Notes: generated from the sequence alone by a model not told the origin. 12,327 nucleotides of DNA from Chloroflexota bacterium (GCA_013695255.1 JACDAV010000269.1:1-12327), one strand, 5' to 3'; numbered from the stretch's first letter, positions 1 through 6,034 are shown. Numbers and translations: made by a program.

Positions 1-1
1 C

Positions 2-160
2 ATGGACATGCTCGACCCGGCAAGCCGGCGACCGGGACTCGCCCTGATCGACCCACGGAGCCACCGCCGTGAGTGGCTCATGCAGGCACGGTCCGACGGC
101 CGGCGGAGGCCCGTTCCCTACCGCGACCACGCCCACTTCATCCGCGGCCGGGGACGGTAA
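2..160 (+). CDS. C-terminal end of an unrecognised ORF (partial, 52 residues visible)
   Basis: An open + strand frame runs in from the left edge and ends at TAA (158-160). The other two + frames are closed within about 70 bases. Third codon positions are mostly G or C (about 43 of 51), as in the surrounding genes, which supports coding on this strand. The visible end is Arg/His-rich (it finishes HAHFIRGRGR) with no motif I recognise. An ATG at position 2 could be a genuine start, but the reading frame more likely belongs to a longer gene beginning outside the window. It converges on the methyltransferase gene, leaving about 70 bases (161-229) in which I see no further feature. The antisense frame is also open, so coding on this strand is probable rather than certain. 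Confidence 0.4.
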   Translation: MDMLDPASRRPGLALIDPRSHRREWLMQARSDGRRRPVPYRDHAHFIRGRGR

Positions 161-229
161 AATCCCGCGCCAAGACGGCGAGGGGCATACGCTGGCCCTG
201 ATGTCGCGCGTGGAGCCGGCTGAGTGGGG

Positions 230-772
230 CTAGCGAGCGCGCCGCCACTCCAGGCGCCAGACCAGTCGTGGAGTGGGCCCCTGGCCGGCGATCAGCCGGC
301 GGCCCCACGTGGACCGCGTCACCAGGATCTCCTCGCGCGTGGCTGGGCGGGCCTCGACCAGCCTCAGATCCGGTGATGGACGGGCCACGGCGGCCGAGGC
401 GGCGTCCAGCTCGCGCAGTCCCGTCCGCCGGTCTCGCGGCGTGACCGAGACCAGCGCCGACAGCCGCCCGCCGGGCTTCAGCAGGCCGGCCACCGCCTCA
501 CCGACCACCGGGTCCAGCCCGAGCAGGCCGCGCAGCAGCGAGCCCCACGGGAAGCTGACGACCACGCGATCGGCGATGCCCGGCAGCCCGCACCCGAACG
601 CTTCCGCGGACGCAGCGATGAACAGGAGGTTCGGGACCGACCTGGCGGCGCGGCGGGACGTCTCGGCCATCGCCGCGGCCACCGCGTCGACCGCGAGCAC
701 GAGCGACCCGGGATCCGCAGCGGCGAGCGCCAGCGCGCCCCGGCCGTCGCCACAGCCCAGGTCGATGATCAC
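230..772 (-). CDS. 16S rRNA (adenine-1408-N1)-methyltransferase-like protein (KamB/NpmA family), N-terminus severed by an in-frame TAA
   Basis: The family methylates N1 of A1408 in the 30S decoding site using S-adenosylmethionine, which gives resistance to kanamycin and apramycin. The continuous frame is 180 residues from a GTG. Seen: SAM motif I DLGCGDGRG (4-12), an acidic ribose-binding residue in LAVDA (D29), PNLLFIAASAEA (47-58), the family signature FPWGSLLRG (74-82), and STWGRRL (154-160). W76 and W156, with S154, correspond to the NpmA residues (W107, W197, S195) that hold the flipped A1408. The GTG at 772 sits at the end of beta-strand 1, so starting there would remove the N-terminal hairpin normal in this family. 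The same frame continues upstream to an ATG at 850 apart from one TAA (803-805). With it the protein would be about 206 residues, close to KamB and NpmA (about 215-219). Family assignment is confident; resistance activity and current function are not shown. Confidence 0.8.
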   Translation of the reverse strand: MIIDLGCGDGRGALALAAADPGSLVLAVDAVAAAMAETSRRAARSVPNLLFIAASAEAFGCGLPGIADRVVVSFPWGSLLRGLLGLDPVVGEAVAGLLKPGGRLSALVSVTPRDRRTGLRELDAASAAVARPSPDLRLVEARPATREEILVTRSTWGRRLIAGQGPTPRLVWRLEWRRAR

Positions 773-850
773 CCGCTCGGCGCGGGCGACCCGGTCGGGC
801 AGTTAGCCGACGTCCACCTCGGTCAGGCGGCGTCCTTCGACGATGCGCAT
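773..850 (-). pseudogene. Severed N-terminal segment of the A1408 methyltransferase homolog (contains in-frame TAA)
   Basis: In the same frame as the methyltransferase, an ATG at 850-848 opens MRIVEGRRLTEVDVG, then a TAA at 803-805, then LPDRVARAERVIIDLG, which runs directly into SAM motif I. The MRxVxGxR opening is how KamB-type enzymes start, and the distance from Met to the GDG of motif I (36 residues) equals that of KamB as I remember it. In that remembered alignment the stop replaces a Glu, so GAA to TAA would be a single change. The open frame, correct family opening and correct spacing make this a real gene start interrupted by one codon. It could be a nonsense mutation, a base-call error, or a functional stop with re-initiation at GTG 772 or CTG 802. 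Confidence 0.7.
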
Positions 851-857
851 GGGCCGT

Positions 858-863
858 ATTGTT
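858..863 (-). promoter_or_regulatory. Weak -10-like element for the methyltransferase homolog
   Basis: AACAAT on the minus strand lies 7 nt before the ATG at 850. It keeps the A and final T of TAnnnT at the spacing used by other genes here. It shares the 65-bp gap with the divergent purine operon. Weak on its own; it mildly supports ATG 850 as the ancestral start. Confidence 0.3.
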
Positions 864-903
864 GGCGACCAGAGGGCGCCCTGTCCACCCTCGCCCAGCC
901 GCC

Positions 904-909
904 TACACT
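904..909 (+). promoter_or_regulatory. -10 element of a leaderless promoter for the grpB-purK/purE operon
   Basis: TACACT is followed by 6 nt (CCCGCC) and then GTG 916. A transcript starting about 7 nt after the -10 would begin at the start codon, and no Shine-Dalgarno sequence is present. This position decides the start chosen for the fusion gene. The same hexamer precedes the gene at 6875. Confidence 0.6.
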
Positions 910-915
910 CCCGCC

Positions 916-2625
916 GTGGACCCGCCCATCCTGCCCTACGAGCGTGGGCCCCTGGCGCTCCTCGAGTGGGACCCGGCGGTGGTCGAGGTGGCCCGGCGTG
1001 TCGGGGCGCTGATCAACGAGGCCCGCCCGGACCTCATGGCCGAGCACGTCGGGAGCACAGCCGTCCCCGGCCTGCCGGGCAAGAACGTCGTCGATCTCGC
1101 GATCGAGACGGCGCCCGAGGACGTTCCGGCCGTCGCCGCCCTGCTCGAGGACCTCGGGTTCCAGCGCACGGACGGTCCGCGGGCGTTCCCGCCCACGCGG
1201 CCGCTGTTCATCGGCGCGCTCGACCATGACCATCGCAGGCACCGCATCCACGTCCACGTCCACCCGATCGGGCACCGCGTCTATGGACGGGAGCACGCCC
1301 GGGACATCGCATTCCGCGACGCCCTGCGCGCCGACTCGCGGCTCCGGGAGGAGTACGCCAACCGGAAACGGGCGATCGCGACGGCCGGGATCGCCGACAC
1401 TTACCGCTACTCGATGGCCAAGACCGAGTGGATCCGGGCTGCCCTCGAACGCATCGGCGTCGCCGAGCCGCTGATCGTCCCGCCGGCGACGGTCAGCATC
1501 CTGGGCGGCGGCCAGCTCGGCAGGATGCTCGGACTGGCCGCCCGCCAGCTGGGCTACGGGGTCGCGATCCTCGATCCGGATCCCGGCTGTCCCGCCGCAG
1601 CCGTCGCGGATCGGGTCGTGCGGGGCGCGTACGACGACGTGGACGCGGCCCTCGAGATGGCCTCCGGCGCCGACGTCGTGACCCTCGAGCTCGAGCACGT
1701 GGGGCTGGACGTCGTCCAGGCGCTCGACTGCGACTGGCCGGTCCGGCCCGGCGTCCTCGCGGTCCACGCCACGCAGAACCGGCTGGAGGAGCGGCGCTTC
1801 GTCGAGTCCGAGGGCGGGACGGTCGCGCCCTGGCGGGAGGTCCGCGACGCGGGCGAGCTGCACGCCGCCGCGGCCGAGCTCGGCCTGCCGCTCCGGATCA
1901 AGGCCGCCACTGGCGGGTACGACGGCCGCGGCCAGGTCAGGGCGGTGGATGAGGCCGGCCTGTCGGATGCGCTCGAGCGCCTCGGCCGGCCGGCCGGCGA
2001 GGCGGTGGTCGTCGAGCGCGAGCTCGGCTTCGAGGCGGAGCTGTCGGTCGTCTGCGCCCGCGGCGTCGACGGCCGGTCCGTCGCCTTTCCCGTGACCCGG
2101 AACCGGCACGACCGGGGGATCTTCGTCGAATCGGTCACGCCGGCCCCCGTCGCGGAGGAGGTCGCGGTGGCCGCCACCGAGCTCGCGATGCGCCTGGCCG
2201 AGGGCCTCGATCTGGTCGGCACGCTGACCACCGAGCTGTTCCTCATGCCCGACGGCTCGCTCGTCGTCAACGAGCTCGCGCCGCGCGTCCACAACAGCGG
2301 TCACTGGACGATCGAGGGCGCCGCGACGTCGCAGTTCGAGCAGCACCTCCGGGCCATCACCGGGCTGCCCCTTGGCTCCACGGCGCTGCGTGCACCGGCG
2401 GCCGCCACGGTCAACCTGCTCGGCAGCGGGCGGGAGCGCGACGCGCGACCGACGGGGCTCGATCGGGCGCTCGCCGCCGCCGACGTCCATCTCCACCTGT
2501 ACGACAAGCGCCGGGTGTTCGAGCGGCGCAAGATGGGTCACGTGACGGCGCTGGGCCAGTCGATCCACGAGGCGCTGGCGCGGGCACGCTCGGCTGCAGC
2601 GGCGGTCGGCTGGGAGACGGAATGA
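916..2625 (+). CDS. purK: GrpB (UPF0157) - PurK fusion: N5-carboxyaminoimidazole ribonucleotide synthase with N-terminal GrpB domain
   Basis: The protein is 569 residues from GTG 916, chosen because of the leaderless -10 just upstream and because family similarity begins there. Residues about 5-185 form a complete GrpB/UPF0157 domain (nucleotidyltransferase fold): EHVGSTAVPGLPGK near 43-56, an Asp in NVVDLAIE (D60), and the family's RDALRADSRLREEYANRK and Y..SMAKTEWI ending. Residues about 192-569 form a full-length ATP-grasp PurK: SILGGGQLGRM (about 194-204), ATP-binding K329 and GGYDGRGQ (333-340), and the catalytic NELAPRVHNSGH (about 452-463). PurK converts AIR, ATP and bicarbonate to N5-CAIR in de novo purine synthesis. 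I see no internal stop and no convincing internal start, so one polypeptide is expected. The PurK role is secure; the GrpB domain's role is unknown. A TTG at 859 would add 19 residues without family similarity. Confidence 0.93.
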   Translation: MDPPILPYERGPLALLEWDPAVVEVARRVGALINEARPDLMAEHVGSTAVPGLPGKNVVDLAIETAPEDVPAVAALLEDLGFQRTDGPRAFPPTRPLFIGALDHDHRRHRIHVHVHPIGHRVYGREHARDIAFRDALRADSRLREEYANRKRAIATAGIADTYRYSMAKTEWIRAALERIGVAEPLIVPPATVSILGGGQLGRMLGLAARQLGYGVAILDPDPGCPAAAVADRVVRGAYDDVDAALEMASGADVVTLELEHVGLDVVQALDCDWPVRPGVLAVHATQNRLEERRFVESEGGTVAPWREVRDAGELHAAAAELGLPLRIKAATGGYDGRGQVRAVDEAGLSDALERLGRPAGEAVVVERELGFEAELSVVCARGVDGRSVAFPVTRNRHDRGIFVESVTPAPVAEEVAVAATELAMRLAEGLDLVGTLTTELFLMPDGSLVVNELAPRVHNSGHWTIEGAATSQFEQHLRAITGLPLGSTALRAPAAATVNLLGSGRERDARPTGLDRALAAADVHLHLYDKRRVFERRKMGHVTALGQSIHEALARARSAAAAVGWETE

Positions 2626-3119
2626 GCACGGGCCCGGAGCCGCTCGTCGCGGTCGTCGGCGGCAGCCGCTCGGATCTCGCCATCCTCGAGCGGACCGTGG
2701 CGGTCCTCGACGAGCTCGGCATCCCGAACGAGCTGCGCGTCGTCTCCGCGCACCGGACGCCGGACCAGCTCTTCCGCTACGCGGAGGACGCGCCGGGTCG
2801 CGGCATCCGGGTCATCGTGGCGGGTGCCGGCGGCGCAGCGCACCTGCCCGGAATGCTGGCCGCCAAGACGCCGCTGCCAGTGATCGGCGTCCCGATCCCG
2901 ACCCAGCATCTCGGCGGGCTCGACTCGCTCCTCAGCATCGTCCAGATGCCGCGCGGCGTCCCGGTGGCGACGGTGGCCATCGGTGGCGCCGACAACGCGG
3001 CGCTCCTCGCCGCGTCGATCCTCGCGCTGGCCGACGATGGGCTCGCCGTCCGGCTGGCCGACTGGCGGGCGAGGCAGACACGAGCCGTGCTGGACGATCC
3101 CTCGAACCCCGGAGCCTGA
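2622..3119 (+). CDS. purE: N5-carboxyaminoimidazole ribonucleotide mutase (PurE class I)
   Basis: PurE moves the carboxyl group of N5-CAIR, the product of PurK, to C4 to give CAIR. The protein has 165 residues, close to the roughly 160-170 usual for class I PurE. Seen: GSRSD (14-18), the catalytic-loop SAHRTP (42-47, with the essential His), the phosphate-binding AGAGGAAHLPGM (67-78), and GLDSLLSIVQMPRGVPVATVAI (split as GLDSLLSIVQMP, 99-110, and RGVPVATVAI, 111-120). The ATG overlaps the purK stop (ATGA), so the two are translationally coupled and probably form a two-gene operon. The C-terminus is Arg/Asp-rich and unremarkable. It ends 20 bases before the convergent DoxX-like gene. No ambiguity about function. 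Confidence 0.96.
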   Translation: MSTGPEPLVAVVGGSRSDLAILERTVAVLDELGIPNELRVVSAHRTPDQLFRYAEDAPGRGIRVIVAGAGGAAHLPGMLAAKTPLPVIGVPIPTQHLGGLDSLLSIVQMPRGVPVATVAIGGADNAALLAASILALADDGLAVRLADWRARQTRAVLDDPSNPGA

Positions 3120-3139
3120 CTCGCCGACCCGGGCTCCTG

Positions 3140-3529
3140 TCAGCGCCGGGCCTGGAGCGCAGCCCAGATCAGCGGCACCTGGAGCGGCAGCCTCAGCCAG
3201 GCGACGGCCAGCGCGTTGCCTGACGCGGTGGGGTCCGCCGTCGTGTCGAGGGCATGCTGGAGGTTGGCCGGCCAGATGGCCAGGAGGAGCAGCGCGCTGG
3301 CGGGTCCGGCCCAGCCCGCCCGCACAAGGAGGCCCGCCGCGCACACGAGCTCCGCGAGCCCGCTCAGGTGGACGAGCGTCATGGGCTCGGGGAGGGCTCG
3401 CGGGACGATCGCCGCGTAGAGATCCGGGCGGACGAAATGGAGAACCCCGCTCACCGCGAACAACCCCGCCAGCGCCAGCGGGGCGCGTCGTCGCCATCGT
3501 TCCGGGATCGCGGGTCCGGGGACGGTCAC
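3140..3529 (-). CDS. DoxX-like family integral membrane protein
   Basis: A 129-residue protein beginning at GTG 3529, chosen because a TAGGCT -10 lies 6 nt upstream. Four hydrophobic segments are visible: about 16-34, 46-68, 72-90 and 104-126, with a short basic N-terminus (PERWRRR) consistent with an inside N-terminus. The pattern GLFAVSGVLHFVRPD, then GLAELVCAAGLLV, then a third helix ending in an Asn/Gln/His cluster, is typical of small DoxX/MauE-like membrane proteins. These are four-helix proteins of poorly defined function, sometimes linked to redox partners. The neighbours give no clue: it is convergent with purE and separated from the proteases by a hairpin. Family is likely; biochemical role is unknown. 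Confidence 0.75.
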   Translation of the reverse strand: MTVPGPAIPERWRRRAPLALAGLFAVSGVLHFVRPDLYAAIVPRALPEPMTLVHLSGLAELVCAAGLLVRAGWAGPASALLLLAIWPANLQHALDTTADPTASGNALAVAWLRLPLQVPLIWAALQARR

Positions 3530-3535
3530 GCGGCA

Positions 3536-3541
3536 AGCCTA
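3536..3541 (-). promoter_or_regulatory. -10 element of a leaderless promoter for the DoxX-like gene
   Basis: TAGGCT on the minus strand, then 6 nt (TGCCGC), then GTG 3529. It follows immediately after the terminator-like hairpin of the protease genes, so the DoxX-like gene is probably transcribed separately. Confidence 0.5.
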
Positions 3542-3545
3542 CCGG

Positions 3546-3570
3546 GGAGCCGCCCTCGGCCGGGCGCTCC
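3546..3570 (-). terminator. Hairpin downstream of the protease pair
   Basis: Inverted repeat of 9 base pairs with one bulged base (GGAGC-GCCC against GGGC-GCTCC) around a 6-nt loop. It lies between the stop at 3584 and the next promoter. No U-tract follows, so factor-independent termination is uncertain, but the position fits an operon end. Confidence 0.45.
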
Positions 3571-3583
3571 AGCCGGCCCTCCG

Positions 3584-4582
3584 TCAGGCGGTCAGCTCCT
3601 CCGGCACCACGTCGAGCTCGACGATCCGCTCGCCACGCGCGAGGCGCAGCCCCACCCGTCGCCCGATCGCCTCGACGCCGAGGTGGCGCTGCAGGTCCGC
3701 CACTCCCTCGACCGGCGCACCGTCGAGCTCGAGGATGACGTCGCCGGGCCGCACGCCACCGGTTCCGGCCGGCGACCCGTCCAGCGTCTGGACGACTTCG
3801 AGACCCCGGGCCCGCCCGGTCGCACCAGCCAGCCGCGGCGGAAGCGGTCGCGGCCCGCCCACCACGCCAAGCCATGCCCGGCGCACGCGGCCGTCACGCA
3901 TCAGGGCGCCCAGGATGCCCCGCGTCTGGGCGTCGATCGGCACCGCGAGCCCGAGCCCGATGCCGGCCACGGCGGTGTTGATCCCCACGACCCGGCCGCG
4001 GGAATCGGCCAGCGCGCCGCCGGAGTTGCCGGGGTTCAGCGCCGCGTCCGTCTGGATGACGTTCTCGACCATCCGGCTGGTCCGGCCCTCGCGCGCCGCA
4101 AGCGAGCGCCCGAGGGCGCTGACGACGCCGGCCGTGACCGACCCGCCGAAGCCGAGCGGGTTGCCGATCGCCACCACCAGCTGGCCGACCCGCAGCCGCC
4201 CGGCGTCCCCGAGCCGGGCTGGCGTCACCTCCCCGTCCGCCCGCACGACGGCCAGGTCGCTGAGCGGGTCGCGACCGACGACCCGGAAGTCGCGCTCCGT
4301 GCCGTCGACGAAGGCGGCCGTCCCCCGATCCGTGCCGGCCACGACGTGGGCGGAGGTCACGAGGTACCCGTCCGGCGTGAACGCCACGGCGGAACCCGAG
4401 CCGCCGGCCGTCCAGCCGCCCATCGCTCGCGTGACCCGGAGGCTCGCGACCGAGGGAATCAGCGCGTCGGCCACGGCGCTGACCGCCATCGAATAGGCAT
4501 CGAGAACGGCCGTGTCGTCCTCGTCGACGGGCAGTGCCGTGCCGGCGCCGTCGATCGCGTCCGGCCGCGTTAGCGCGACCAT
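3584..4582 (-). CDS. HtrA/DegP-like S1C serine protease with PDZ domain (second of a pair)
   Basis: A 332-residue trypsin-fold protease. The chymotrypsin-like domain spans about 33-225 with a complete triad: H79 in TSAHVV, D109 in DPLSDLAVV, S187 in NPGNSGGAL. IGNPLGFGGSVTAGVVSALGR (IGNPLGFGG, 139-147, then SVTAGVVSALGR) is typical of HtrA. A PDZ domain follows at about 235-330 (AWLGVV, then GVRPGDVILELDGAPVEG), which in HtrA binds C-termini of substrates or partners. Residues 1-40 contain no hydrophobic signal peptide or membrane anchor, unlike most HtrA proteins, so a cytoplasmic location is predicted. The ATG starts 2 nt after the upstream protease's TAG, indicating a shared transcript. 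Likely degrades or remodels misfolded proteins; the substrate is unknown. Family assignment is confident. Confidence 0.9.
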   Translation of the reverse strand: MVALTRPDAIDGAGTALPVDEDDTAVLDAYSMAVSAVADALIPSVASLRVTRAMGGWTAGGSGSAVAFTPDGYLVTSAHVVAGTDRGTAAFVDGTERDFRVVGRDPLSDLAVVRADGEVTPARLGDAGRLRVGQLVVAIGNPLGFGGSVTAGVVSALGRSLAAREGRTSRMVENVIQTDAALNPGNSGGALADSRGRVVGINTAVAGIGLGLAVPIDAQTRGILGALMRDGRVRRAWLGVVGGPRPLPPRLAGATGRARGLEVVQTLDGSPAGTGGVRPGDVILELDGAPVEGVADLQRHLGVEAIGRRVGLRLARGERIVELDVVPEELTA

Positions 4583-4584
4583 GG

Positions 4585-5481
4585 CTACGCCTCGCCGGTC
4601 GCGGACGCCCCGCCGATCGCGACCGTGCGCTCCTCGCTGCCGCGGACGACCTTGACCTCGAAGGCGTCGCCGCCGGCGGCGAGCGCATCGAACAGGTCGT
4701 CCGCCGTCGTCACCGGCCGGCCGGCGGCCTCCACGAGCAGGTCACCCTCCTGGATCCCGGCCCGAGCCGCGGGGCTGCCCTCCTCGACGCCCCGGACGAG
4801 GAGCCCGTCACGTTCCGGCAGGCCCACGGACCGGCGGAGCCGCCGGGCGACCTGGGCCGGCGCGACCGCGACGCCCAGCCGTGGCCGCCGGACGGACTCG
4901 CCGCGGCCGAGCTGGTCGACCCGCTCGCGGAGCGAGGCCTCGGCCGGGAGCGCGAGGTAGAAGCCCTCGCCGAGGCGGTTGGTGTTGATGCCCAGCAGCC
5001 GGCCCTCCGCGTCGACCACCGGCCCACCGGACGACCCCGGGGCCATCGGCGCCGTGTGCTCGATGCTGCCGGCGATCCGCCGCCCACCCGGTCCGCGGAA
5101 CGCCCGCGCGACGGCGGACACGGTCCCGAACGTCAGGCGCGTCCCGCCACCCGACGTGGCGGCGGCCCCGAAGACGACCGTGCCCGGCATCGCCGATGCC
5201 CCGTCGGCCCATTCGAGCGCTGCTGCACCCGCCGTCTCGACCTCCACCACGGCCAGGTCGCCGTCGACGTCGAGGCCGGCCAGGCGGCCGCGGGTGGAAC
5301 GGCCGTCCGTGAACGTCACGGTCACCTCGTCGCCGCGGATGTTGTGGGCGTTGGTCAGGACCCGGCCGTCGGCGATGACGATGCCGGACCCACGCTGGTG
5401 GGAGCCGATGCCCACCACGGACGGGCTGACGCGCTCCGCGATGGTGGCGATGGCGGTCTGCAGTTCGGCGATGACGCTCAT
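4585..5481 (-). CDS. HtrA-like S1C serine protease with PDZ domain (first of a pair)
   Basis: A 298-residue protease starting at the ATG at 5481, chosen because the N-terminal helix of the trypsin domain begins directly there and a GAGGT ribosome site lies 10 nt upstream. Triad: H46 in TNAHN, D75 in DGDLAVV, S151 in APGSSGGPVV. The active-site loop reads APGSSGG where the sister protein has NPGNSGG, so the two are diverged paralogs rather than a recent copy. A PDZ domain occupies about 200-295 (RLGVAVAP, then AGIQEGDLLVEAAGRPV). It has no signal peptide or membrane segment, so it is predicted to be cytoplasmic. It is the first gene of the pair and diverges from an HxlR regulator across a 96-bp region holding a candidate operator. 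Peptidase family is confident; the physiological substrate is unknown. Confidence 0.9.
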   Translation of the reverse strand: MSVIAELQTAIATIAERVSPSVVGIGSHQRGSGIVIADGRVLTNAHNIRGDEVTVTFTDGRSTRGRLAGLDVDGDLAVVEVETAGAAALEWADGASAMPGTVVFGAAATSGGGTRLTFGTVSAVARAFRGPGGRRIAGSIEHTAPMAPGSSGGPVVDAEGRLLGINTNRLGEGFYLALPAEASLRERVDQLGRGESVRRPRLGVAVAPAQVARRLRRSVGLPERDGLLVRGVEEGSPAARAGIQEGDLLVEAAGRPVTTADDLFDALAAGGDAFEVKVVRGSEERTVAIGGASATGEA

Positions 5482-5491
5482 GGTTTCCGGG

Positions 5492-5496
5492 ACCTC
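5492..5496 (-). promoter_or_regulatory. Ribosome binding site of the first protease gene
   Basis: GAGGT on the minus strand, 10 nt before ATG 5481. This gene therefore appears to have a leader, unlike several neighbours, and the site supports 5481 over longer in-frame extensions. Confidence 0.5.
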
Positions 5497-5510
5497 GCAT
5501 GCGGGTGAAG

Positions 5511-5532
5511 GTTGTGAATTGCAAGTTACTAC
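5511..5532. promoter_or_regulatory. Candidate HxlR operator: 22-bp imperfect palindrome
   Basis: The palindrome is centred on TTGCAA and reads GTnGTnAnTTGCAAnTnACnAC, 16 of 22 positions symmetric. It is markedly AT-rich against its surroundings. It lies in the divergent gap between the hxlR-like gene and the proteases and covers a TAACTT -10 for the proteases. A partial copy of one arm recurs as ATCGCAAGTGGC (5545-5556, 9 of 12 matching ATTGCAAGTTAC at 5518-5529), nearer the regulator's promoter. Binding by this regulator is inferred from position. Confidence 0.5.
5523..5528 (-). promoter_or_regulatory. Candidate -10 of the protease operon, inside the operator
   Basis: TAACTT on the minus strand fits TAnnnT. 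Transcription would begin near 5515, giving a leader of about 34 nt that carries the GAGGT ribosome site. Overlap with the palindrome would suit repression. Confidence 0.35.
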
Positions 5533-5565
5533 TGACGCCCCGTGATCGCAAGTGGCACCGTCGCC

Positions 5566-5571
5566 TACCAT
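5566..5571 (+). promoter_or_regulatory. -10 element of a leaderless promoter for the HxlR gene
   Basis: TACCAT, then 6 nt (CAGGCC), then GTG 5578. The spacing matches other genes in the window and decides the start in favour of 5578 over the GTG at 5542. Confidence 0.6.
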
Positions 5572-5577
5572 CAGGCC

Positions 5578-6003
5578 GTGAGCGATCCAACCCCCGTGAC
5601 CCCGCTGGAGGCCGCGCTCCAGCGCGTCGGCGACCGGTGGAGCCTGCTCCTCGTCGAGTCCCTGCTCGATGGCCCCCGGCGCTTCGGCGAGCTGCGGGAG
5701 GCGCTGCCGGCCATCGCGCCGAACATCCTGACCGACCGCCTCCGCCGACTCGAGCGCGAGGGGATCGTCGTCGCGCGGGCCTACCAGGACCGTCCGCCAC
5801 GCGCGGAGTACACGCTCACCGCGGACGGCCGCGACCTCGCCGGGGCGCTCCGGCTCCTCTCCGACTGGGGCGGCCGGCGCCAGGACACCGCCGACCCGCT
5901 GCGGCACGAGCGATGCGGCACGCCGCTCGAGGCTCGCTGGTACTGCCCCACCTGCACGGTCGCGGTCGACGAGCGGGATGCGTCGGAGAACCGCTCGATC
6001 TGA
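5578..6003 (+). CDS. HxlR-family winged-helix transcriptional regulator with C-terminal Cys cluster
   Basis: A 141-residue MarR/HxlR-type DNA-binding protein. The HxlR signature is clear: ALQRVGDRWSLLLVESLLDG (split as ALQRVGDRWS, 13-22, and LLLVESLLDG, 23-32), RRFGELREALPAIAPNILTDRL (RRFGELREAL, 34-43, and the recognition-helix part IAPNILTDRL), then RAEYTLTADGRDL. The usual redox-sensing Cys just before the first helix is absent (TPVTPLEAAL). Instead the C-terminus has H110, C113, C123 and C126 (HERC, then CPTC), a possible zinc ribbon or thiol sensor. It diverges from the twin protease genes and probably controls them, itself, or both. Start GTG 5578 follows a leaderless -10; GTG 5542 would add 12 unconserved residues. 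The inducer is unknown. Confidence 0.9.
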   Translation: MSDPTPVTPLEAALQRVGDRWSLLLVESLLDGPRRFGELREALPAIAPNILTDRLRRLEREGIVVARAYQDRPPRAEYTLTADGRDLAGALRLLSDWGGRRQDTADPLRHERCGTPLEARWYCPTCTVAVDERDASENRSI

Positions 6004-6006
6004 ACG

Positions 6007-6034
6007 CGCCCGACGAGGTCTCGTCTGTTGGGCG
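6007..6034. terminator. Hairpin in the convergent gap between the HxlR and DUF6498-like genes
   Basis: CGCCCGACG (6007-6015) pairs with TGTTGGGCG (6026-6034), 9 base pairs including three G-T wobbles. A shorter inner hairpin GACGA/TCGTC is an alternative fold. It almost fills the 37-bp convergent gap and may serve both strands. No U-tract. Confidence 0.4.

Noticed and set aside
803..805. TAA read as an amino acid (stop-codon reassignment or selenocysteine-like recoding)
   Set aside because: TAA is not used in recoding in bacteria of this type, the leftmost ORF ends in TAA, and no structured element near the codon suggests readthrough.
859..915. TTG start adding 19 residues to the GrpB-PurK protein
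   Set aside because: The extra residues are Pro/Arg-rich and unconserved, and the TACACT promoter element lies within them.
823..2568. A 581-codon open frame on the minus strand opposite grpB-purK
   Set aside because: It is antisense to a clearly conserved gene, its product is low-complexity Arg/Asp/Gly/Pro-rich sequence with no motif, and GC-rich codon use alone keeps such frames open.
230..2625. Antibiotic-resistance or mobile island around the methyltransferase homolog
   Set aside because: No transposase, integrase, repeats or composition change is visible; the neighbours are purine-synthesis genes with the same codon style.
3120..3139. Terminator between purE and the DoxX-like gene
   Set aside because: Only a 5-bp pairing (GCTCC/GGAGC) across a 16-nt loop that extends into the coding region was found, too weak to list.
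2538..3875. Long minus-strand frame running opposite purE and through the DoxX-like gene into the protease
   Set aside because: It crosses several well-supported genes in the wrong frame; the product is Arg/Ala/Gly-rich.
3254..4573. Long plus-strand frame opposite the second protease
   Set aside because: Antisense to a protease with an intact catalytic triad; biased composition and no recognisable domain.
5542..5577. An earlier GTG start for the HxlR gene
   Set aside because: It would place the TACCAT -10 inside the gene and add 12 residues with no family similarity.
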